Assembly: GCA_041397845.1 (NCBI GenBank)
Contig: JAWKVW010000018.1
Span: 1-64,000 of the forward strand
Origin: JAKPQE01 sp041397845
GTDB lineage: Bacteria; Pseudomonadota; Alphaproteobacteria; Rhizobiales; JAKPQE01
Direction: 5' to 3'
DNA length: 64,000 bases
In this document: piece after piece, positions 8,282 through 17,528 of the stretch
How the letters are laid out: the number at the start of each line of letters is the position of its first letter
How positions within the stretch are numbered: the stretch's first letter is position 1
The notes under the pieces: model-generated
Told to the model about the DNA's origin: nothing
The model's database searches: none
What the model saw: the letters and a program-made list of their open reading frames with translations, nothing else
Translations under genes and position numbers: made by a program

Positions 8282-9408
8282 TGACCGCGACCAGATTGCG
8301 CGCAATCGCCGGCGGGACGGACGATCCCGCGTTCCAGATGCTCAACGCCCTGCCGCACCCGGTGGTGATGGTCGGCGCCGACGATCGCATCGCGGCGGCC
8401 AACGACGCCGCCCAGCAGTTCTTCCAGGCAAGCGCCGTCTGGCTGTCGCGCCAGACGCTGAAGGACATGGTGCCGTTCGGCAGCCCGGTTCTCGGTCTTG
8501 TCGATCAGGTCCGCGCGACCCGTTCGCCGGTCAGCGAATACCGCCTCGACGTCAGCACCCCGCGCAACGGCGCCGATCGGATCGTCGATGTCTACGCGAC
8601 CCCGGTGCCCGAGCGCCCGGCCAATGTCGTGCTGATGTTCCAGGAACGCACGATGGCCGACAAGATCGACCGCCAGCTCACCCATCGCGGCGCGGCGCGG
8701 ACGGTCGTCGGCCTCGCCTCGATGCTTGCCCACGAGATCAAGAACCCGCTGTCCGGCATTCGCGGTGCCGCCCAGCTTCTGGAAAGCTCGGTCGAGGAAA
8801 TCGACAGGCCGCTGACCCGCCTCATCTGCGACGAGGCCGACCGCATCGTCCATCTCGTCGACCGCATGGAGGTCTTCTCCGACGAGCGGCCGATCGAGCG
8901 CGCGCCGGTCAACATCCATGTCGTGCTGGAGCATGTGAAGCGGCTGGCGCAGAGCGGCTTTGCCCGCAACGTCCGCATCGTCGAGGCCTACGATCCGTCG
9001 CTGCCGCCGGTTTTCGCCAACCGCGACCAGCTCGTCCAGATCTTCCTCAATCTGCTGAAGAACGCTACCGAGGCGATTGGCGACGCCCCGGACGGCGAGA
9101 TCATCCTGACGACGGCATTCCGGCCGGGTGTCCGCCTGTCGGTGCAGGGCAGTCGCGATCGCGTCACCCTGCCGCTCGAATTCTGCGTCCGCGACAACGG
9201 TCCCGGCGTGCCCGAAGACATGATGCCGCATTTGTTCGATCCGTTCGTCACCACCAAGGCGAACGGCACCGGGCTCGGCCTTGCGCTCGTCGCCAAGATT
9301 GTCGGCGATCATGGCGGCGTCATCGAATGCGACTCCCAGCCGCGCAAGACCGTCTTTCGAATCCTGATGCCGGCCTGGACCGGCCCCGTCGAGTCCGAGG
9401 AGGACTGA
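8278..9408 (+). CDS. ntrB: Nitrogen regulation sensor histidine kinase NtrB
   Basis: A 376-aa cytoplasmic kinase-phosphatase that controls NtrC according to nitrogen status signalled by PII. An N-terminal PAS domain (LNALPHPVVMVGADDRI) is followed by the phospho-His in ASMLAHEIKNPLSGIRGAAQ. The ATPase N box is FLNLLKNATEAI, with G boxes DNGPGVP and GTGLGLALVAKI. No membrane segments are seen, as expected for NtrB. Two start codons are adjacent (8278 and 8281); the first overlaps the dusB stop. It lies four bases upstream of ntrC. Confidence 0.95.
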   Translation: MMTATRLRAIAGGTDDPAFQMLNALPHPVVMVGADDRIAAANDAAQQFFQASAVWLSRQTLKDMVPFGSPVLGLVDQVRATRSPVSEYRLDVSTPRNGADRIVDVYATPVPERPANVVLMFQERTMADKIDRQLTHRGAARTVVGLASMLAHEIKNPLSGIRGAAQLLESSVEEIDRPLTRLICDEADRIVHLVDRMEVFSDERPIERAPVNIHVVLEHVKRLAQSGFARNVRIVEAYDPSLPPVFANRDQLVQIFLNLLKNATEAIGDAPDGEIILTTAFRPGVRLSVQGSRDRVTLPLEFCVRDNGPGVPEDMMPHLFDPFVTTKANGTGLGLALVAKIVGDHGGVIECDSQPRKTVFRILMPAWTGPVESEED

Positions 9409-9411
9409 TCG

Positions 9412-10848
9412 ATGCCCAGCGGTACCGTACTTGTCGCCGATGACGACACAGCCATCCGCACGGTCCTGAACCAGGCACTGACCCGGGCCGGCTACGAAGT
9501 CCGCATGACCTCGAACGCCTCGACCCTGTGGCGCTGGGTATCGGCCGGGGAGGGCGACCTCGTCGTCTCCGACGTGGTCATGCCCGACCAGAACGTCTTC
9601 GACCTGCTGCCGCAGATCAAGAAGGTGCGCCCCGACCTGCCGGTCATCGTCATGAGCGCCCAGAACACATTCATGACGGCGATCCGCGCGTCCGAGCGCG
9701 GCGCATATGAGTATCTGCCAAAGCCCTTCGACCTGAAGGAGCTGATCTCGATCGTCGGCCGCGCCCTGTCGGAAGCCAAGGTCAAGCGCCCGACGGCCGA
9801 CCTCGTCGATGCGCCGGAAGCGATGCCGCTCATCGGCCGCTCGGCGGCGATGCAGGAGATCTACCGCGTCCTCGCCCGCCTGATGCAGACCGACCTCACC
9901 GTCATGATTTCCGGCGAGTCGGGCACCGGCAAGGAACTCGTCGCCCGCGCGCTGCACGATTACGGCAAGCGCCGCAACGGCCCCTATGTCGCCATCAACA
10001 TGGCCGCGATCCCGCGCGACCTCATCGAGGCGGAGCTCTTCGGCCACGAGAAAGGCGCCTTCACCGGCGCCCAGACGCGCAATGTCGGCCGCTTCGAGCA
10101 GGCCGACGGCGGCACGCTGTTTCTCGACGAAATCGGCGACATGCCGATGGAGGCCCAGACCCGCCTCCTGCGCGTGCTGCAACAGGGCGAATATACGACC
10201 GTCGGCGGCCGCACCCCGATCCGCACCGACGTGCGCATCATCGCCGCAACGAACCGCGACCTGCGCCAGCTCGTCAATCAGGGCCTGTTCCGCGAGGACC
10301 TGTTCTTCCGCCTGAACGTGGTGCCGATTCGCCTGCCGCCGCTGCGCGAGCGCACCGAGGATATCCCCGATCTTGTCCGCCACTTCTTCTCGCTCGCCGA
10401 GAAGCAGGGCCTGCCGGCCAAGCAGATCGAGATCGACGCCCTCGACCGGATGCGCCGCTATCGCTGGCCGGGCAATGTGCGCGAGCTTGAAAACCTCGTC
10501 CGCCGCCTTGCCGCGCTCTATCCGCAGGACGTCATCACCGGCGGCATCATCGACATCGAGCTCAGCCAGCCGGCCCCGGTCGTCAGCGAGCGCACCGAGG
10601 AAGAGACGCTTTCCGGCTCGGTCGAGCGCCACCTGGCGGCCTACTTCGCCGAATTCGGCAGCTCCCTGCCGCCGCCGGGCCTCTACTACCGGATCCTGAA
10701 GGAGATCGAGTATCCGCTGCTTTCGGCCGCCCTCGCGGCGACCCGCGGCAACCAGATCAAGGCGGCCGAACTCCTCGGCCTCAACCGCAACACCCTGCGC
10801 AAGAAGATCCGCGATCTCGATATCCAGGTCATCAGGTCCAGCCGCTGA
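9412..10848 (+). CDS. ntrC: Nitrogen regulation response regulator NtrC
   Basis: A 478-aa sigma54-dependent activator. The N-terminal receiver domain carries the acidic pair (ADDD) and the phospho-Asp in LVVSDVVMPDQN. The central AAA+ domain has Walker A GESGTGKE, the sigma54-contacting loop EKGAFTGAQ, Walker B GGTLFLDEIGDM and sensor residues (RWPGNVRELENL). The C-terminal Fis-type helix-turn-helix reads KAAELLGLNRNTLRKKIRDL. All hallmarks are intact, so it should activate nitrogen-assimilation genes when phosphorylated by NtrB. Confidence 0.96.
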   Translation: MPSGTVLVADDDTAIRTVLNQALTRAGYEVRMTSNASTLWRWVSAGEGDLVVSDVVMPDQNVFDLLPQIKKVRPDLPVIVMSAQNTFMTAIRASERGAYEYLPKPFDLKELISIVGRALSEAKVKRPTADLVDAPEAMPLIGRSAAMQEIYRVLARLMQTDLTVMISGESGTGKELVARALHDYGKRRNGPYVAINMAAIPRDLIEAELFGHEKGAFTGAQTRNVGRFEQADGGTLFLDEIGDMPMEAQTRLLRVLQQGEYTTVGGRTPIRTDVRIIAATNRDLRQLVNQGLFREDLFFRLNVVPIRLPPLRERTEDIPDLVRHFFSLAEKQGLPAKQIEIDALDRMRRYRWPGNVRELENLVRRLAALYPQDVITGGIIDIELSQPAPVVSERTEEETLSGSVERHLAAYFAEFGSSLPPPGLYYRILKEIEYPLLSAALAATRGNQIKAAELLGLNRNTLRKKIRDLDIQVIRSSR

Positions 10849-10863
10849 CCGCGCAACCGCGCG

Positions 10864-10906
10864 ATTGTCACATTTATGCGACAATTCTGTTGCAAGCGAG
10901 CAACAG
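10864..10906 (+). promoter_or_regulatory. Two adjacent dyads in the ntrC-ntrY gap (possible operator and hairpin)
   Basis: ATTGTCACAT (10864-10873) and ATGCGACAAT (10876-10885) are inverted copies with one mismatch and a 2-bp spacer, the geometry of a dimeric regulator site. Immediately after, CTGTTGC (10887-10893) and GCAACAG (10900-10906) form a perfect 7-bp stem with a six-base loop and no T tract. They lie roughly 70-115 bases upstream of ntrY. The binding protein is unknown; NtrX itself, NtrC or another factor are possibilities. Confidence 0.5.
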
Positions 10907-10977
10907 GATCGGCACAGTGACGGCCGACCGGTACGTCAACGCGGACTGACGCTCCGCCAGGGAAGGCGCAGGTAGGC

Positions 10978-13267
10978 ATGGCGAAAGGCGCGCACAGCGC
11001 AGCCGGCGAGGCCGAACTCCCGTCCGGAACCGGGCGGCGCGGCGTCATGCGCTATCTCGCGCCCGGCGTCTTCGTGCTGGCGTTCATATCGGCGATTTCC
11101 ACGTTCCTGGTGCTGACCGGCCTGACGCCGATCATGCCGACCGAGGCCGTCGTCGTCTGGGCGCTCGCCATCAACGGCGTCCTCATCGCCTCGATGACCG
11201 CCCTCATCGTGCGCGAACTGTGGACGCTGTGGATCGCCCGCCGCCGTCGTCGCGCCGCCTCGGGCCTGCATGTCCGGGTGGTGACGCTGTTCAGCCTCGT
11301 CGCCGCGATCCCGGCCATTCTCGTTGCCGCCGCCGCGAGCGTCACGCTGGAACGCGGCCTCGACCGCTGGTTTTCCGAGCGCACCCAGTCGATCATCGGC
11401 ACGTCGCTTGCCGTGGCGCAGGCCTATGTCCGCGAGCATTCGCATGCCCTGCGCGGCTGAAATCCTCGCCATGCAGACCGACATCGACCGGGCCGAGCCG
11501 TATTTCACGTTCGATCACAGCCAATTTGAGGATTATTTCGCCACCCAGACAAAGATTCGAAATCTCGTCATCGCCGTGCTGATGAAGGCCGACGGCACCG
11601 AGGTGATGCAGGCAAAGCCGGTCGAGAGCGAGCCGACCGTGCTGCCGCCGAAGGAGGTGGCAGCCGACGCCAATGCCGATGAACCCGTTCTCGTGACGCC
11701 CGGCACCACCAATCAGGTCGGCGCCGTCATCAAGCTGAAGGCGTTCGACGACCTCTATCTCTATATCGGCCGCCTCATCGATCCGCGCGTCACGCAATAT
11801 CTGCGCATCACCGAGGCGAACGCCGCCGAGTACAAGACGCTGGAGGCACGCCGCTATGGCGTGCAGGTGGCGTTCGGCCTGCTCTATGTCGGCATCGCGC
11901 TCGTCATGCTGCTCGCCGCGATCTGGCTCGGCATCGGCTTTGCCAATCGCCTCGTAGCCCCGATCCGCCGCCTCATCGGCGCTGCCGATCAAGTATCGCG
12001 CGGCAATCTCTACGTCCAGGTGCCGCTCGCGGCGGAGGAGGGCGACCTCGCCAATCTCAGCGAGACCTTCAACAACATGACCTCGCAGCTTCGCCATCAG
12101 CGCGATGATCTGCTCTCGGCCAACGAGCAGCTCGACCAGCGCAGCCGCTTCACCGAGGCGGTGCTTGCCGGCGTGACGGCCGGTGTCATCGGCGTCGATC
12201 ATCGCGGATGCACGACGCTCGCCAACCGTTCGGCGCTGAAGATGCTGGAGACCGACGAGCGCACCATGCTCGGCAAGCCGGTCGTCGATGTCATGCCCGA
12301 GATCGCCGACATTCTCGGCAGCGCCTTCGGCGATCCCAATCGCATGCATGTCGCCCACGAGGTCGTGCAGCGAGAGGGCGGCGAGCGCAACATCATGGTG
12401 CGCGTCACCTCCGAGGAATCGGACACCGAGGACCACGACTTCGTCATCACCCTCGACGACATCACCGACCTTGTTACCGCCCAGCGCACCTCGGCCTGGG
12501 CCGACGTTGCCCGCCGCATCGCCCACGAGATCAAGAACCCGCTGACGCCGATCCAGCTCTCGGCCGAGCGGCTGAAGCGCAAATACGGCAAGGTGCTGAC
12601 GACGGACCGGGACGTCTTCGAGCAGTGCACCGACACCATCATCCGCCAGGTCGGCGACATCGGCCGCATGGTCGACGAGTTCTCCTCGTTCGCCCGCATG
12701 CCGAAGCCGGTCATGGAGGTCGGAGACCTGTCCGAGACCGTGCGCCAGACCGTCTTCCTCATGCGCGTCGGCCACCCGGACCTGACGATCGAGGCCGATC
12801 TCCCCGAGGACCCGATGCGCTGCCGCTTTGACCGCCGGCTCATCGCCCAGGCGCTCACCAACATCATCAAGAACGCGACGGAAGGCATCGCCGCCGCCGC
12901 CGGCGAGGAAGAACCGGTCGGCGGCCGCATCCGCGTCGTCGGCCGCGGGACCGCCACCCACTACGAGGTCGATGTCATCGACAATGGCATCGGCCTGCCC
13001 AAGGACAACCGCCGCCGCCTGCTCGAGCCCTACATGACGACGCGCGAGAAGGGCACCGGCCTTGGCCTCGCCATCGTGCGCAAGATCGTCGAGGACCATG
13101 GCGGCACCATCGAACTCCTCGATTCCCCGGAGGTCGAGACCGGCGGCCGCGGCGCCATGGTGCGCCTGACGGTCGCCCGCATCGAGACGCCGGAAGAGGC
13201 CGGAGCGGATGGCGCGGCGGCCAGTGAGACAAACGGCAGACCCGAAAGGCAGCCCAATGGCGTCTGA
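10978..13267 (+). CDS. ntrY: Membrane sensor histidine kinase NtrY, interrupted by one base insertion
   Basis: Partner kinase of NtrX, linked to nitrogen, redox and envelope responses in alphaproteobacteria. The N-terminal part has about three membrane segments, then an extracytoplasmic region and a further membrane helix (GVQVAFGLLYVGIALVMLLA). HAMP (RLVAPIRRLIGAADQVSRG) and PAS domains follow. The phospho-His box is RRIAHEIKNPLTPIQLSAER and the ATPase domain has NIIKNATEGI and GTGLGLAIV. A frame break near 11455 splits it: an extra G makes a premature TGA after HSHALRG, whereas without it HALRAEILAMQTDID continues. The corrected length is 762 aa. Its end overlaps the ntrX start by 11 bases. 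Confidence 0.92.
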
Positions 13268-14624
13268 CATTCTGATCGTAGATGACGAAGCCGACATTCG
13301 CGGGCTCGTCGCCGGCATCCTCGAGGACGAAGGGCACGGCACGCGTGTCGCCGCCAACAGCGACCAGGCGCTGAACGAGATCGAGCAGCGCCGCCCGACG
13401 CTCGTCTTCCTCGATATCTGGCTGCAGGGCAGCCGGCTCGACGGCCTCGAACTGCTCGACATCGTCAAGAAGCAGCATCCCGACCTGCCGGTGGTCATCA
13501 TTTCCGGCCACGGCAATGTCGAGACCGCCGTCTCGGCGATCAAGCTCGGCGCCTATGACTACATCGAGAAGCCGTTCAAGGCCGATCGCCTGATCCTCAT
13601 TGCCGAGCGCGCCCTTGAAGCCTCAAAGCTGAAGCGCGAGGTCAAGGAACTGCGCCAGAAGAGCGGCGAGGCCGAGGGCCTCGTCGGTTCGTCGAGCTCG
13701 ATGAACCAGCTCCGCCAGACCATCGAGCGCATTGCCCCGACCAACAGCCGCATCCTGATTTCCGGACCCTCCGGCAGCGGCAAGGAGCTGGTCGCACGCA
13801 CCATTCACGGCCTTTCCGGCCGTGCCCACGGTCCGTTCGTCGTCCTCAACGCTGCCGCGATCACGCCGGAGACGATGGAGATCGAGCTCTTCGGCGTCGA
13901 GGCGAGTGGCGGCAAGCCGCGCAAGGTCGGCGCGCTCGAGGAGGCCCATGGCGGCACTCTCTATCTCGACGAAGTCGCCGACATGCCGCGCGAGACGCAG
14001 AACAAGATCCTGCGCGTCCTCGTCGACCAGAACTTCCAGCGCGTCAACGGCTCGACGCGCGTCCATGTCGACGTGCGCATCGTCTCCTCGACCGCCCGCG
14101 ATCTTGCCGGCGAAATCGCCGCCGGCCGCTTCCGCGAGGACCTGTTCCATCGCCTCGGCGTCGTGCCGCTCGGCGTGCCGGCGCTGTCCTCGCGCCGCGA
14201 GGATATCCCCGAACTCGTGCGCTATTTCATGGAGCAGATCTCGGTCGCGACCGGCCTGCCGGTCCGCCGCATCGGCGACGATGCGCTCGCCGTGCTGCAG
14301 GCGCACGACTGGCCGGGCAACATCCGCCAGCTCCGCAACAACGTCGAGCGCCTGATGATCCTGACCCGCGGCGACGCCGAAGCCGTGATCACCGCCGACC
14401 TGCTGCCGGCCGAGGTTGGCGCCATGCTGCCGTCCGTGCCGTCCAATTCCGGCGGCGAGCACCTGATGGCCCTGCCGCTGCGCGAGGCCCGCGAGATCTT
14501 CGAGCGGGAATATCTCATCGCGCAGATCAACCGGTTCGGCGGTAATATCTCCCGCACGGCGGAATTCGTCGGCATGGAGCGCTCGGCCCTCCACCGCAAG
14601 CTCAAGACGCTGGGCATCGCCTGA
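13257..14624 (+). CDS. ntrX: Response regulator NtrX
   Basis: A 455-aa protein with a receiver domain (phospho-Asp in LVFLDIWLQGS), an AAA+ domain (Walker A GPSGSGKE, Walker B GGTLYLDEVADM) and a Fis-type C-terminal helix-turn-helix (ISRTAEFVGMERSALHRKLK). The sigma54-binding GAFTGA loop is replaced by VEASGGKPRKVGALEEA, as is known for NtrX proteins. It therefore probably does not act as a classical sigma54 activator. The ATG at 13257 lies inside the end of ntrY, indicating translational coupling. Confidence 0.95.
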   Translation: MASDILIVDDEADIRGLVAGILEDEGHGTRVAANSDQALNEIEQRRPTLVFLDIWLQGSRLDGLELLDIVKKQHPDLPVVIISGHGNVETAVSAIKLGAYDYIEKPFKADRLILIAERALEASKLKREVKELRQKSGEAEGLVGSSSSMNQLRQTIERIAPTNSRILISGPSGSGKELVARTIHGLSGRAHGPFVVLNAAAITPETMEIELFGVEASGGKPRKVGALEEAHGGTLYLDEVADMPRETQNKILRVLVDQNFQRVNGSTRVHVDVRIVSSTARDLAGEIAAGRFREDLFHRLGVVPLGVPALSSRREDIPELVRYFMEQISVATGLPVRRIGDDALAVLQAHDWPGNIRQLRNNVERLMILTRGDAEAVITADLLPAEVGAMLPSVPSNSGGEHLMALPLREAREIFEREYLIAQINRFGGNISRTAEFVGMERSALHRKLKTLGIA

Positions 14625-14654
14625 TTTGTCCGGCCTCGCCGGGGGAAGGTTTCG

Positions 14655-16031
14655 ATGAAGGTCATCATCTGCGGCGCCGGCAAGGTCGGCTACGGCATTG
14701 CCGAACGGCTCGCCGCCGAACAGAACGACGTGTCGGTCATCGACAGCTCGCCGCACCTCATCCAGGTCATTCGCGACACGCTCGACGTCCAGGGTTTCGT
14801 CGGCCATGGCGCCCATCCCGACGTGCTGGCCCAGGCCGGTGCCGACCAGGCCGACATGATCATCGCCGTGACGCTCTATGACGAGGTCAACATGGTGGCC
14901 TGTCAGGTCGCCAATTCGCTGTTCAACGTTCCGACCAAGGTCGCCCGTGTCCGTGCCCAGAGCTATCTGGCGCCGCATTGGGGCGACCTCTTCAGCCGCG
15001 AGCATCTGCCCATCGACGTCATCATCTCCCCGGAGATGGAAGTCGGCGAGATGGTGCTGCGACGCCTCGCATTGCCCGGCGCCTTCGATACCGTCCGCTT
15101 CGCCGACAACGAGGTCGTCGTCGTCGGCCTCGTCTGCGGCGACGATTGCCCGGTCGTCGATACGCCGCTGAACCAGCTCACCGAGCTTTTCCCGGACCTG
15201 AAGGCCGTCGTCGTCGGCGTGTTCCGTAACGAAAAGCTGTTCGTGCCGCGCGGCTCCGATTCGCTCCTGGTCGGCGATCGGGTCTACGTCGTCGCCCAGA
15301 AGGATCAGGTTCGCCGGACGCTGTCGATCTTCGGCCACGATGAGTCCGAGGCGTCCCGCGTCGTCATCGCCGGCGGCGGCAATATCGGCCTTTACGTTGC
15401 CCGCAGTCTCGAGAAGCGCCAGAGCCGCACCCGCGCCACCGTCGTCGAGAGCTCCCGCGCCCGGGCGACGGAAATCGCCGACGAGCTGTCGAAGACCGTG
15501 GTCCTCCACGGCAGCGCGCTCGACCACCAGATCCTGCGCGAGGCCGACATCGATACGGCCGATACCATCGTTGCCCTCACCAATGACGACCAGGTCAACG
15601 TGCTCTCCTGCGTCATGGCCAAGCGCCTTGGCTGCACCCGCTCGATGGCGCTCATCAACGACCCGAGCTTTGCCAACTTCACCAATTCGCTCGGCATCGA
15701 CACCCATATCAGCCCGCGCCAGGTGACCATTTCGAAGATCCTGCGGCACGTCCGGCGCGGCCGCATCCGTGGTGTCCATACCGTGCTTGACGGCGCCGCC
15801 GAAGTCATCGAGGCCGAGGCGCTCGAGACCTCGATGCTGGTCGGCAAGCCCTTGCGCGATGTCGAGCTGCCCGATGGCATCCGCATCGGCGCCATCTATC
15901 GCGGCAAGGCAGTGATCATGCCGAGCGGCGACACGCAGATTCACGCTCACGACCGGGTCATCATGTTCGTCAGGGCCGATCGGGTCCGCAAGGTCGAGCA
16001 GATGTTCCGCGTCAGTCTCGAGTTCTTCTGA
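14655..16031 (+). CDS. trkA: Trk potassium uptake regulatory subunit TrkA
   Basis: A 458-aa peripheral membrane protein with duplicated RCK (KTN) domains that bind NAD(H) and gate the Trk/Ktr potassium channel. The first nucleotide-binding motif is ICGAGKVGYGIAERLA and the second VVIAGGGNIGLYVARSLE. Each is followed by a TrkA-C module. The start is the ATG at 14655, 30 bases after ntrX. The position after ntrYX is conserved in this order. The channel subunit gene (trkH) is not in the window. Confidence 0.94.
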   Translation: MKVIICGAGKVGYGIAERLAAEQNDVSVIDSSPHLIQVIRDTLDVQGFVGHGAHPDVLAQAGADQADMIIAVTLYDEVNMVACQVANSLFNVPTKVARVRAQSYLAPHWGDLFSREHLPIDVIISPEMEVGEMVLRRLALPGAFDTVRFADNEVVVVGLVCGDDCPVVDTPLNQLTELFPDLKAVVVGVFRNEKLFVPRGSDSLLVGDRVYVVAQKDQVRRTLSIFGHDESEASRVVIAGGGNIGLYVARSLEKRQSRTRATVVESSRARATEIADELSKTVVLHGSALDHQILREADIDTADTIVALTNDDQVNVLSCVMAKRLGCTRSMALINDPSFANFTNSLGIDTHISPRQVTISKILRHVRRGRIRGVHTVLDGAAEVIEAEALETSMLVGKPLRDVELPDGIRIGAIYRGKAVIMPSGDTQIHAHDRVIMFVRADRVRKVEQMFRVSLEFF

Positions 16032-16132
16032 TCGCCGCCGGGGTTGTCGATCCTGCCCGGATCGTCTTATCTCCGTTCGGGAGTGCGGCGCGGCAAGACC
16101 GGCGCGCCGAAATCATGCAAGGTGGAGTCGCC

Positions 16133-16996
16133 ATGCCACGCTGGGCCTATGTCAACGGACGCTACGTCAGACACCGGGATGCGGCGGTTCATATCGAGGA
16201 TCGCGGCTACCAGCTTGCCGACGGCGTTTATGAGGTCTGTCAGGTGCTCGGCGGCCATGCCGTCGACGAGCGGCTGCACATGGACCGTCTCGAACGGTCG
16301 CTGCGCGAGCTCGAGATCCGCATGCCGATGCCCCGCACGGCCTTTTCCTTCGTCCAGCGTGAGCTCATTTCCCGCAACAGGATCCGCGACGGCCTCGTCT
16401 ACATGCAGGTAACCCGCGGCGTTGCCCCGCGCGATCATGTCTTTCCGGCGGCCGGCGTCCGCCCGGCCGTGGTCATGACCGCCAAATCGATTGATGCCGC
16501 TGCCGGCGAGCGCACGGCGGCAAGGGGCGTTGCCGTCATCACCGTGCCGGAAAACCGCTGGGGGCGGGTCGATATCAAGTCGATCGGCCTCCTGCCGAAC
16601 GTGCTGGCCCGCGAGGCGGCAAAGCGCGCCGGCGCCCGCGAGGCATGGTTCGTCGACAGGGACGGCTTCGTCACCGAAGGCGCCGCGACCAACGCCTGGA
16701 TCGTCACCATGGATGGCACGATCGTCACCCGGCCGGCCGAATTCGGCATTCTGCGCGGCATCACCCGGACCGTCGTGCTGCAGGTCGCGGCCAATCTCGG
16801 CCTCAAGGTCGAGGAGCGCGCCTTTACGCCCGGGGAGGCCAAGGCCGCCCGCGAGGCCTTCATTACCGCGGCAACCCAGATCGTCATGCCGGTCGTGCGC
16901 ATCGACGATGCGACCGTGGCCAATGGCGAGCCCGGTACGGTCGCGCAGGAGTTGCGCCGGCATTTCTTCGAGGTTGCAGAAATATCGATATTTTGA
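16133..16996 (+). CDS. D-amino-acid transaminase (class IV PLP aminotransferase)
   Basis: A 287-aa class IV aminotransferase that probably interconverts D-alanine and D-glutamate with 2-oxoacids. Motifs are YVNGRYVRHRDAAVHIEDRG near the N-terminus, the PLP lysine in DIKSIGLLPNVLA, and EGAATNAWIV. I chose the ATG at 16133 because GGTGGAG lies six bases upstream; an in-frame ATG at 16115 has no such site. The dat gene commonly lies between trkA and hfq in rhizobia. A branched-chain or aminodeoxychorismate specificity cannot be excluded from sequence. Confidence 0.85.
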   Translation: MPRWAYVNGRYVRHRDAAVHIEDRGYQLADGVYEVCQVLGGHAVDERLHMDRLERSLRELEIRMPMPRTAFSFVQRELISRNRIRDGLVYMQVTRGVAPRDHVFPAAGVRPAVVMTAKSIDAAAGERTAARGVAVITVPENRWGRVDIKSIGLLPNVLAREAAKRAGAREAWFVDRDGFVTEGAATNAWIVTMDGTIVTRPAEFGILRGITRTVVLQVAANLGLKVEERAFTPGEAKAAREAFITAATQIVMPVVRIDDATVANGEPGTVAQELRRHFFEVAEISIF

Positions 16997-17210
16997 CGCT
17001 GACGCGACGGCGATTTTGTCCTATCTATAAAAACGCCGGCGGAGAGCCTCGATTTTCCCATTCCGGACGCCACCCTTCGATTTGGGGGGATGACAACCGC
17101 TTTCCCGTCCGGTCATCGTGTTGATGATCCGCTGGGCCCGAGTCCGGCCAGTGCGGGCGTTCGGAATTTGGGCAGTTTTCGGGATTACGGTGCGGCCCGA
17201 AAATCGCTAG

Positions 17211-17234
17211 AGTCCGGTTTCAACCGCCGGACTC
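17211..17234 (+). promoter_or_regulatory. Hairpin in the hfq leader
   Basis: GAGTCCGG and CCGGACTC are perfect 8-base inverted arms separated by eight bases. The structure ends about 32 bases before the hfq ATG, so it would form in the hfq 5' untranslated RNA. A role in Hfq autoregulation is possible but unproven. Confidence 0.4.
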
Positions 17235-17266
17235 CCTCCCTGAGCTACCGAAGGAACAAGAAGAAA

Positions 17267-17515
17267 ATGGCAGCCGATCGAGCGCAGAACCTTCAGGACA
17301 CCTTCCTCAACCATGTACGCAAGACCAAGACCCCGCTGACGATTTTCCTCGTCAACGGCGTCAAGCTGCAGGGTGTCGTGACCTGGTTCGACAACTTCTG
17401 TGTGTTGCTGCGGCGCGATGGCCACTCGCAGCTCGTCTACAAGCATGCGATCTCCACGATCATGCCGAATCAGCCGGTTCAGTTGTTCGAGCCGGCCGAC
17501 GAGGCGGGCGACTGA
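17267..17515 (+). CDS. hfq: RNA chaperone Hfq
   Basis: An 82-aa Sm-like protein that forms hexamers and pairs small RNAs with mRNAs. Sm1 (QDTFLNHVRKTKTPLTIFLVNG, quoted in part) and Sm2 (YKHAISTIMP) motifs are intact, with the short C-terminal tail typical of alphaproteobacteria. The ATG at 17267 follows a purine-rich AAGGAACAAGAAGAAA. The frame is open far upstream but has no Hfq similarity there. hflX follows 13 bases after the stop, the conserved hfq-hflX pair. Confidence 0.97.
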   Translation: MAADRAQNLQDTFLNHVRKTKTPLTIFLVNGVKLQGVVTWFDNFCVLLRRDGHSQLVYKHAISTIMPNQPVQLFEPADEAGD

Positions 17516-17528
17516 TGCCGAGGGCTGA

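Noticed and set aside
8101..10884. A 927-residue minus-strand open frame opposite ntrB and ntrC
   Set aside because: It is antisense to two intact, highly conserved genes and has the low-complexity Asp/Arg/Gly composition typical of shadow frames in high-GC DNA.
13623..15950. A 775-residue minus-strand open frame opposite ntrX and trkA
   Set aside because: Same reasoning: shadow of conserved genes, no domain recognised.
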